Source: Neoarius graeffei (Eukaryota > Chordata > Actinopteri > Siluriformes > Ariidae). Taken from it: a DNA stretch of 64,000 nt. The position numbers were made by a program, and so were the translations under genes. Where the stretch lies: contig NC_083571.1 in assembly GCF_027579695.1 (NCBI RefSeq), positions 39,200,443-39,264,442 on the forward strand, read 5' to 3'. Shown one piece after another: positions 56,343 to 64,000 of this stretch; the stretch's first letter is position 1, and each line of letters begins with the position of its first letter. The notes below the pieces were generated by a model. It was not told the DNA's origin and searched no databases. It saw only the letters and a list, made by a program, of their open reading frames with translations.

Positions 56343-56748
56343 CCACTACCTGGTCTACCCACAGCTTTTGAGACTGCTGAACTATTATTCAACTACATCT
56401 TCCAGTATTATGGCATTCCTGAAGCTATAGTTAGTGACCAGGGTCCCCAGTTCATCTCCAAACTGTGGTCCAAATTCATGGATAGACTGGGAGTGTCTGT
56501 GAGTCTCACCACAGGATGAGTCTCACTCATCCTCCTCAATCCAATGGCCAGGTAGAGCATGTGAACCAAGAAGTGGGATGCTTCCTCCACATATTCTGTA
56601 TGAGGAACCAAGGAGACTGGGCACATTTTATTCCCTAGGCTGAATATGCACAGAACTCATTAAAACACTCAGCTACTCAGTTAACCCTGTTCCAGTGCAT
56701 GCTTGACTACCAACCTCCACTCTTTCCATGGGATGATGTTACCACTCA
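56343..56748 (+). pseudogene. gypsy-3 integrase, second part
   Basis: Resumes after [37 protein letters not shown] (second Asp), SVSLTTG and, after a stop near 56517, HPPQSNGQ-like residues. The Glu position reads within GQVEHVNQE. It is interrupted at 56748 by the MITE. Confidence 0.87.
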
Positions 56749-57268
56749 TGCCCCTTTTCCACGAAAGCAGTTCCAGGGCTGGTTCGGGGCCAGTGCTTAG
56801 TTTGGAACCGGGTTTTCTGTTTCCACTGACAAAGAACTGGCTCTGGGGCCAGAAAAACCAGTTCCAGGCTAGCACCAACTCTTTGCTGGGCCAGAGGAAA
56901 GAACCGCTTACGTCAGCGGGGGGGTGGAGTTGTTAAGACCAACAACAATAACAAGACCACGAAAGGTTGCCATTTTTAAGCGACGAGAAGCAGCAGCTGT
57001 ACAAATGCGAAGTCATCCATTATTATTGTTGTTGTTGCTGCTGCTGCTTCTTCCATGTTGTTTTTGCTTCAATATTCACGCCAAGGTTTATGCAAACGCA
57101 GCGACATAACTGACGTATACAGCGACATAATGACGTGGCTCCCCTTAGCACCACGAGCTATGGAAAAGCAAACTGGTTCTCAGCTGGCTTGCAAGTTGAA
57201 TGAGTTGTGAACCAGCACCAGCACTGGCCCCGAACCAGTCCTGGAACTGATTTGGTAGAAAACGGGTA
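56749..57268. mobile_element. 520-bp TIR element (Harbinger-like MITE)
   Basis: The left end TGCCCCTTTTCCACGAAAGC and the complement of the right end TACCCGTTTTCTACCAAATC open inverted repeats of nearly 50 bp (both reach TGGTTCGGGGCCAGTGC). TCA flanks both sides (56746-56748, 57269-57271). The gypsy-3 frame resumes when one TCA is kept, which fixes the boundaries. Confidence 0.87.
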
Positions 57269-57271
57269 TCA

Positions 57272-57416
57272 GATTCCAGCAGTGGACTCATGGTTCCAGA
57301 GAAGTCAGCAGGTATGGGAGGAGGTCCATCAGAGACTAGAGCAAGTAAACACCAAGTATAAACACTACGCCGACAAACGTAGTAGTGAGACCCCCTAATA
57401 TGCTCCAGGGGACCAG
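57272..57416 (+). pseudogene. gypsy-3 integrase C-terminal segment
   Basis: Reads VDSWFQRSQQVWEEVHQ and KYKHYADKRSSETP, then reaches the PGD position at about 57407-57416, the same point at which the left fragment starts at 39084. Confidence 0.8.
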
Positions 57417-57958
57417 GAGCAAAACAGGGGTGTCTGTTAGGAGAGCACCAGCAGCTGAATCATCTCAGATGATTCCTTAACCTGAAAAGTTTATGGGTGA
57501 AGTATCTAACTGCAAGGGATTTCTTCTCCAGTGTTCCCTGTATTTCTTCTCGCACACAGGAGTTACCAACGAACAAAAGCTCACTCAATTTATCAGTCTC
57601 CTCTCTGGCAAAGCTTTACAATGGGCAAGTGCGGTGTGGAAGCACAGAGGCAAACACACCACATCATATGACCGGTTCTTAGAGCTCTTCAAACGAGCCT
57701 TTAACCATCAGCCTGAGGGTGTCAAAGTTGGAGAGAGCTTATTGACGATCAGACAAGGAAATAGGAGTGTCACAGAATACGATCTGGATTTCCACACATT
57801 GGCTGCCGGCAGCACTTGGAACGAGCCAGCATTGAAAGCCACGTTTTGCCAAGGTTTATGCCCTGAAATGCTCAGTGAGCTAGTCTATCAAGATGAACAT
57901 CTCTCCCTTGATTCTCTGATCGACCTAGCTATCTGTTTGGATCACCTTCAGCCCTGGA
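57417..57958 (+). pseudogene. Second gypsy-3 gag fragment
   Basis: Matches 40085-40700 closely: KLTQFISLLSGKALQW, SLLTIRQGNRSVTEYDLDF and [17 protein letters not shown]. It ends with the same gag-to-RT junction as the first copy (CAGCCCTGGAACAG) before switching to LTR sequence. Confidence 0.85.
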
Positions 57959-58046
57959 ACAGTTTCCCGATTTGGCTCAGTTCGCAGGTCGCGGTGCACC
58001 CGCTCTCCCCTGTGATTGCATCCATAAGTGCCTGCACACTGACACT
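57959..58046 (+). repeat. 3' end of a gypsy-3 LTR
   Basis: About 85 bp matching the end of the LTR at 39934-40018, finishing CACACTGACAC. Confidence 0.85.
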
Positions 58047-58201
58047 GCTGAATGTTTTTTCCCCATTTTCCCTTCTACGGTTAGAAATTTCTGTACTTTT
58101 TCCCCCCGATGATAAATTACTTTCGGTAAATTTAAAAATGTGATGTCTTTGTTTTGTTCAAAACAATTTGCACATCCAAAATTGCAGCAAAACCTTCCCA
58201 T
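58047..58201 (-). pseudogene. THAP-like zinc finger N-terminus, right copy
   Basis: The ATG at 58201 opens MGRFCCNFGCANCFEQNKD and then FLNLPKVIYHRGEKVQK, 51 codons before the frame enters gypsy LTR antisense sequence. It shares Cys spacing with the left copy (38212) and keeps an uninterrupted frame. It may be the first exon or N-terminus of a P-element- or THAP-type transposase. Everything downstream has been replaced by gypsy-3. Confidence 0.5.
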
Positions 58202-58892
58202 ACCAATCAATAACAACTAACTCAGCTGAATGAAGTACTACAAGCATGCCAGTGGTGGCTGGTAGTCTTTCATACAGGGGAGGCTGGTCAGTTACGATAT
58301 TTCCAGATTTTAAAAGAAAAAAGAAAAAACACATCAATTTTGCCCATACTCTTGCCACTGATCTGGCTGATTGTTGGCAGGGTCACAAACTGTGAAATAA
58401 CAGGTTCTTTTGGCCCATTAGCCTACTGTCCAATATACATGATGGTGGTGTTGGGGGGGGTATATTTTAACATTTTATATTTTAAAATTGTGGCATGTTG
58501 TTTAAAAATTTATCATTATTGAAAGCAGCTCTTTGTCAGGAACCTCAGCAGTAACAGCAGAGTGTTCTGGAATAGGCACAAGCACTGACCTTGGGGAGCC
58601 AAACATAGAGCTGGGTGCCACACATTTCATTCAATGACACTTTCCCTATATTTTACTTATTTTGACTGAGAAATTTTTTATTTACAATTTTGATAACCCT
58701 TCACTTTTAATCCAGGTCTATAGTGTGAAATATTCTCGGCTGTGTTTTTGTTTAAAAATGTTTTCCAAATTGTAGCTGTGTTTAATTCATATCCAGAAAA
58801 ATATATATTCCAATATAATATACTCAGCATAAACATTTTAAATAGATTCTATATTTTTGGTCCATCCATGACATATTACTAAAGAAGCCTAT

Positions 58893-59096
58893 TTACTGTT
58901 GTTGATGTGGGTCACTTGCTGTTAGCCAATTCACTTTCTCGTACCAGGAGAGCTGAAAGGAACGAGTATTATTCCCTACCTTTTTCACCAAGTCAATTTG
59001 AGGCGTTGGTCTACCCAGCTCTTTAATTTTAATTTTTTCCTCGAAAGGAAGACTGGCAAATGGCTTTGCCAAAATTAAATCAGCAATGCTTGGCAT
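58893..59096 (-). pseudogene. N-terminal fragment of a hAT (TTF/ZMYM1-like) transposase
   Basis: The 67-residue reading MPSIADLILAKPFASLPFEE, then KELGRPTPQIDLVKK, FQLSWYEKVNWLTASDPHQQQ resembles the region before and into the TTF-type zinc finger of fish hAT transposases annotated as ZMYM1-like. It stops before the zinc ligands. No catalytic region remains. Confidence 0.68.
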
Positions 59097-59452
59097 CCGT
59101 GCGCAGCTTTCTTGCTAGCTGACTAGCCCCCTCAAGTTCAAGTTCAGTCACTCAAATTAACGACATTTCTGGAACTAAGATAGCAAACTTGACAACACTA
59201 TATTTACACTTTATTTACAATGAAAATATATACAAACTAAAAAAGCTGGTAGAAACCGTATGTAATGAATGAAATCGAAATGTAAGCTGATCTCTTACAA
59301 TACGCCACAGCACTTGCGAATCCACATGGGACTGAACTGAAATTCACCACTGCCTGTCTATATTTGAAACAAGCTGTCAATCAAAGAAAATATCCGGCCG
59401 CTTTCACCAATCACCAGTCTCCTCGTGGAAAGCTTTGCCATGTCCCTCCCAC

Positions 59453-59680
59453 TGTGAGGCTGGGAGTCCGTGGGCGGGCGTTTTCGCAGTATTTGTCCAA
59501 TAACCGTCTTGCATTTTGATATTGAAAAGCACATAGCTCCCAAATGCCATTGAAGTCCACTGAGGCTGGGAGTCCGTGGGACTCCGTGGGCGGGCGTTTT
59601 CGCAGTATTTGTCCAATAATCGTCTTGCATTTTGATATTGAAAAGCGCATAGCTCCCAAATGCCACTGAAGTCCACTGAG
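59453..59680. repeat. Tandem duplication, about 115-bp unit
   Basis: The unit GAGGCTGGGAGTCCGTGGG... through GTCCAATAA(C/T)CGTCTTGC and GAAAAGC.CATAGCTCCC occurs twice in a row with few differences, inside the hAT-like element. Confidence 0.9.
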
Positions 59681-60002
59681 GCTGGGCTGCATCGCGCTGT
59701 CACGAGGGGGAAAAACTCACGCACACATTAGGCGAATTGGGGAAAGTTATAACGGAATGATTTCGCACTGTAGTTGGGTTGAGCACATATATTTCTATGA
59801 TTCTGGATCTGAAATAGCAATGTTATAAGGTCGGCTATAACATAAGCCTAGCGCAATTCATCCTACATGATGTTCGTCATTTTTAGAGGAGGCTGAGCCT
59901 CCCTCGTTGTCTTAGAGCAATCGCCCGTGAAGCATGCCCCCTGTCACGGCACCCTAGTTACCGTTGTTATGGGGTCACGTGATGGTGAAAAGCCTCTATT
60001 GT

Positions 60003-60345
60003 GCTGGTGCAGGGGTCATCACTGTCTCCTCACATCAGGAAGGTTCTGGATTCGAGCCATGCAGCCCCCTGAGGTCTTTCTGCGTGAGTTCTCATGTTCT
60101 TGTGTTTGTGTGGGTTTCCTCCAGATTTCCGGTTTCATCCCACAGTCTAAAGACGTGGATTTGGTTAACTGGTTCCTTTAAACCCCCCCAGAGGTGTGAG
60201 TGTGAATGTGATGGCTGTGTGACCCTGTGATAGACTGGTGACCCGCCCATGTTTAACCCCACCTCTCACCCAAAGTCAGCTGGGATTGGCTCCAGCTTCC
60301 CCCAAGAGCCTGACAGATAAGTGGGATAGATAATGGAGGGATGGA
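60003..60345 (+). mobile_element. Old, diverged SINE, copy 10
   Basis: A degenerate head (GGATTCGAGCC B box), the body (GGGTTTCCTCC, CCCACAGTCTAAAGACGTG) and the CAGCTGGGATTGGCTCCAGC segment are recognisable. It ends in GGATAGATAATGGAGGGATGG. Confidence 0.75.
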
Positions 60346-60741
60346 AGTAGAATTAGGGAACGTGGCGGTAGAATTAATGTCCAAGTAAATTTCATGGAAG
60401 TATTTTTAGGGAAAATGGAGCTACAATGTGAAAGTGTTTTCCTGGTAATTGGCTCTTCAGGCCAGATTAAAAAATGAATATATTAAGTGTTGGTGCCTTT
60501 CTATGAATATTAATGAGCAGTGGGTGGTCTCCGTGAAATAATTTAAGGTGTGTTTCATAGGCAGTCAGCAATAAACAGATAATCCCAGACATTAATACTT
60601 AACCAGAAAGTCAAATATAAGCGCTTTAGGATGAATAGTAATAATAACTGTCTGTCTCTCTGTCTGTCTGTCTGTCTGTCTGTTTGGAGCCATATGGTGA
60701 GTAAGAGTGGGCTGTTCCCTTTACTCTGGAACACAAAGCGT

Positions 60742-60799
<58 letters not shown>

Positions 60800-61327
60800 T
60801 AGTCATGAATTGATGAGGACAGGGCAGGTCATAAAGGAGTGGCAGGGGGGTGGGGCTGATCTGTATGCATCATGAAAAAGGGACAAAGGAGTTCAGCAGG
60901 TTTCTCCCCACCTCCTGCTGCAGGGAGACAGCTAATTATCCACATACTGACAGGAGGAGGGGTGTGTGTGTGTGTGTGTGTGAACTGTTTTGCATTGTTG
61001 CAGCCTGTTGCGTAAGATATACACAAACTCACTGGCATCATCAAAGACCTTGAACACTGAACTTCTTATAAGTGTCATAATTTCGTGTGTGTGTATGTGT
61101 GTGAAGTTATCTAGGGTTGTTATGAGAGTTGAAAGAGAACGGTACTCAACAACAAACGTTGAAATCTGTACACACACACACACACACACACACATCTGCT
61201 TTGATGCCATTCTACATGTTTTCACACACACAAACAGTTGGTGTGTTCTTTGTCTCTACAATCGACCCACATTCACACACACCTCATTAACTCCACACAC
61301 TCTGTCCACTGATGGAGTCCTGCAGGT

Positions 61328-61390
<63 letters not shown>

Positions 61391-61769
61391 TCATATACAC
61401 ACACACAAGTCTGTTTTATTATACAGACCACCGGAACACTGTAGCTGAACTGAAGGAAATGTTTCAGTTGTAATGAAGATGCCATAGAGCTGAGGCTGGT
61501 GACCAGAAACAGAAACTCAGTCTGGAATTAAGGGAAAAAGGAGCTGAAACAAAGGAGATGGGACTGAATAGTACCTAGGGAACATGGGACTATAATTAGG
61601 ACATAATGAACCAGAACTAGAGCACAAGGAATCAGGAAGAAGGAGGTAGAAGTGAGGAACAAGTGCTTGAGAAACTAGAACTGGAGAAAAATAACGTGAC
61701 TGTGTGGAACCATGGAACCTGAAACAATAAAACTAGAACAAAAGAACTATAACACAGAAACATGACATG

Positions 61770-61804
<35 letters not shown>

Positions 61805-62190
61805 GTGACAGGATGAAATAATTAAATGTGCAGAGTGCAGAAATGTAGGTGCACACACACCACTGAGTTACAGACTGTGATTTCACAATACATCTCCTGC
61901 TGGGCAAAATACAGAAAATATTAATAAATAAATACAGTAAATATACTTGTACTAAAAATTGAAGGGCCTGAATAATTGGGGGGGGGGCCTTTGGTCAGAC
62001 TGTCAGTGTGATCTAATTAATTGGACAAAGAGAGAAATGAAATTACCATGATGATGTGTGTGTTCACACACACACACACACACACACACACAATTGAATA
62101 GATGGTAAAGCAAAGACTGAACACAAGTTAAAATGCCAAATCAAATCTGGAGGTGGATCGATGACACTTTTTGACTCTGCCCAGAATCAT
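60346..62190. other. Spacer rich in microsatellites
   Basis: No gene. TGTC repeats at 60651-60682, (TG)n-(GA)n at 60740-60797, TG at 60961-60981, (CA)n at 61169-61194, (CT)n-(CA)n at 61331-61390, (CT)n at 61773-61803 and (CA)n at 62065-62092. Confidence 0.7.
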
Positions 62191-62199
62191 ATGTCTGAG

Positions 62200-62750
62200 A
62201 TCCTCTATACTTGCCTGAGATTATCTTCACTCCTCTAAAATCTTTGAAACACATCTGAGATCAACTACACACATCTCAGATCCCCCACACTCATCTCAGA
62301 TCCCAGCAACTCATGTCAGATCCTCTACACTCATCACAGATCCTCTACCCTCGTCTCAGATCCTATAAACTCATCTCGGATCCCAGGAAGTCATTTCAGA
62401 TATGCACTCATCTCGGATCGTCTACACTCATCTCAGATCCTATAAACTCATTTCAGATCCTCTACACTCATCACAGAGCTTATAAACTCATCTCAGATCC
62501 TCTACACTCATCTCAGATCCTCTACATTCATCTCAGATCAATTACATTCACCTCAGATCTGGTTCAATCATCTTGGATCCTCTACATTCATCTCAGATCC
62601 TATAAACTCATCTCATATTCTATAAACTCATCTCAGATCCTATAAATTCATCTCAGATCCTCGACACTCATCTCAGATCCTCTACATTCATTTCAGATCC
62701 TCGATACTCATCTCAGATCCTAGAAACTCATCTCATATTCTCTAGACCTT
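62200..62750. repeat. 20-bp minisatellite
   Basis: More than 25 imperfect copies of ACTCATCTCAGATCCTCTAC, mostly in register, with variants such as CTATAA and CCCAGGA in the second half of the unit. Confidence 0.93.
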
Positions 62751-63017
62751 GGGTGGCCAACCCGCGGCTCGCGAGCCGCATGCGGCTCTTTGCCCGGTGT
62801 CATGCGGCTCTTACGTTCATATCGAAGTTTGTGTTTGTGGGGTTTTTTTTATGTGCGTGTGTGCTTTGCTTGAGTTCAGTATGGTATTTTCGTCAAATGC
62901 ATCTTCGCTTTGCTTGGGTATATTACGGAATTTTCAGGTCATGTCAAATGCGCATGTGCGTGAGGTAATCGCTAAGTTTTTGGGCAAGGTGTATCTTGTG
63001 TCATGTAGCCTCTCAAA

Positions 63018-63185
63018 ATGGCAATGAAAAAATGCACAGCAAAACGAAAATATGAAGACGAACATAGGACATTTTTAACAGAGTGGGAGAGTTTATACTT
63101 TTTTGTTGAACGTAATGGCAAGCCATTCTGCCTTATGTGTCAGTTGTCATTAGCTCATTTCAAAGCTTCCCGCCTCCCTGAATAA
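63018..63185 (+). pseudogene. hAT transposase N-terminal fragment (GTF2IRD2/ZBED5-like)
   Basis: The ATG at 63018 gives MAMKKCTAKRKYEDEHRTF, TEWESLYFFVERNGKPFCL and MCQLSLAHFKAS, with C-x2-C of a BED-like finger, and ends at a TAA at 63183-63185. The following frame restarts immediately, and the central catalytic part of the protein is missing, so this is an internal deletion derivative. Confidence 0.75.
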
Positions 63186-63186
63186 G

Positions 63187-63666
63187 CAAGGAGCCAGATA
63201 TGCAACACTAATTGAAAACCTGCATGAAAGCTTTGTAACCCGGGTCCGTGATATACAACTGAAAAGGCCACAGGTTACGTTCCTCGTCGACCCATTCAAT
63301 GCGGAGATGGACTGTTTGAAAGCCCTGCTTGTCACAGATGAGGCTGCGGCTGAGTTGGAGATGATCGATCTTCGTGAGGAAGACCAACTGAAACCTGTTT
63401 TGAGGGAAGGGACCATTGAGTTTTGGAAAAGTGTGCCATTGGAAAAATACTCGAATGTGAAACGGGCTGCGCTTAAGATACTGTCAATGTTTGGGTCAAC
63501 ATACGTCTGCGAGTCTGTGTTCTCTACCATGAAACACGTGAAGTCAAAGCATCATTCTGTTCTGACTGAAACCCATGTGAAAGAACTGCTTCGAGTGGCA
63601 ACGACGGAATACAAGCCAGATTTGAAGAGGATTGTTCAAGGCAAGGAATGTCAGAAGCCCCACTAA
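63187..63666 (+). pseudogene. hAT transposase C-terminal dimerisation region
   Basis: An open frame of 159 codons reading RYATLIENLHESFVTRVRD, LKILSMFGSTYVCESVFST and MKHVKSKHHSVLTETHVK. The last two are the hAT C-terminal dimerisation domain (FGSTY.CE..FS.M). Stop TAA at 63664-63666. The lack of stops suggests a young copy, but without the catalytic middle it cannot transpose itself. Confidence 0.82.
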
Positions 63667-64000
63667 GCAACATGCATAGTAAGTGCACACAATATTGATT
63701 GCTGTAAATGACTGGCCTGTGGTATTAGTACTGACTGAAGGAGTAAATTTCTCTCATGTTGACGTATGACATTTACTATTAATCTGGCTGAGCAGAGGTG
63801 CGTGAGCGTGTGCGTGTGTGTCTGTGAGAGAGAGAGAGAGAGAGAGAGCGAGGGGGGCGATGTTCATGTGCGGTCATGTGTATGGTGCGGCTTTTTTTTG
63901 GTAATGCCATGAGTCCCACTAAGCAGCATGCATAGTAAGTGCACACTGTTCATTGTTAAAAATGACTGGCCTCAGCCTGTGGTCTTAGTACTGTAGGAGT
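63658..64000. repeat. Repeat unit in the hAT 3' region, second copy running off the edge
   Basis: CCCACTAAGCA(A/G)CATGCATAG then TAAGTGCACAC and AATGACTGGCCT occur at 63659-63725 and again at 63914-63980, about 255 bp apart. A (GA)n tract (63824-63848) lies between. Confidence 0.85.

Larger units (their letters stand above)
39084..58046 (+). mobile_element. gypsy-3: circularly permuted Ty3/gypsy element, heavily nested
   Basis: Order along the plus strand: 3' internal end with chromodomain (39084-39586), LTR (39587-40018), gag, a gag-to-RT deletion, RT/RNase H, integrase (interrupted by LINE-A), the PGD segment at about 57407, then a second gag piece and the last 85 bp of an LTR. The leftmost internal sequence takes up almost exactly where the right-hand integrase C-terminus stops. 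The element is therefore permuted or a remnant of a tandem array. Same family as gypsy-2. Confidence 0.82.
58251..59930 (-). mobile_element. hAT-like element, TTF-type transposase remnant
   Basis: 8-bp duplication AGCATGCC (58243-58250, 59931-59938). The ends AGTGGTGGCTGGT and TCACGGGCGATTGCTC are only weakly inverted at the outermost bases. Removing the element rejoins the THAP-like leader. Confidence 0.82.
62755..64000 (+). mobile_element. hAT element, internally deleted, running off the window
   Basis: Starts near CTTGGGTGGCCAACCCGCGG with a CG-rich end (GCGGCTCGCGAGCCGCATGC) and encodes the two ends of a hAT transposase. The right terminus lies beyond 64000, so no duplication can be checked. 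Confidence 0.75.

Overview
The window looks like a teleost fish chromosome. It has one multi-exon vertebrate gene (protocadherin-18, minus strand, about 25.26-30.23 kb), many CA/GT, GA and GATA microsatellites, and a dense load of fish-type repeats: Tc1/mariner, hAT and Harbinger-like DNA transposons, L2/CR1-like and RTE-like LINEs, chromodomain Ty3/gypsy LTR elements, and at least ten copies of a tRNA-headed SINE. The species cannot be fixed from this sequence; an ostariophysan such as a catfish is only a guess from repeat style.

Layout. 0.5-2.4 kb: dead Tc1-like transposon with a repeated 3' end. 4.0-10.6 kb: an L2-like LINE relic split by a Ty3/gypsy element (gypsy-1) with two LTRs, an extra fragment of its own 3' end upstream of the 5' LTR, and a foreign solo LTR inside its reverse transcriptase. 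10.7-12.4 kb: a Tc1 relic and SINEs. 12.5-18.9 kb: gypsy-2 on the minus strand, interrupted by a 5'-truncated LINE whose 700-residue ORF is open. 19.06-21.43 kb: a hAT-like element with a perfect 8-bp target duplication, holding a hairpin MITE, a 35-bp-arm hairpin and a SINE. 21.4-25.2 kb: AT-rich, microsatellite-rich DNA, probably including the pcdh18 3' UTR.

25.26-30.23 kb: pcdh18, four coding exons, all intact, with consistent splice phases; about 1056 residues are predicted. Both the exon 3 and exon 4 acceptors lie against microsatellites. A CpG-rich stretch (30.3-31.65 kb) is the likely promoter side. 31.7-37.7 kb: simple repeats, a SINE and two TIR elements with TTA duplications.

38.1-60.0 kb: a deep nest. 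Two inward-facing copies of a THAP-like ORF start flank gypsy-3, which is circularly permuted (3' end, LTR, gag, RT, integrase). Its integrase is split by LINE-A (minus strand, near full length). LINE-A holds LINE-B, a hAT-like element and a SINE; LINE-B holds a SINE, a Tc1-family element with a transposase broken by one stop codon, and LINE-C. Target site duplications support most of these steps and give an order of insertion.

60.0-64.0 kb: an old SINE, microsatellites, a 20-bp minisatellite and the start of an internally deleted hAT element running off the window. Apart from pcdh18, I see no cellular gene. The coding remnants are from transposons, and almost all are broken.
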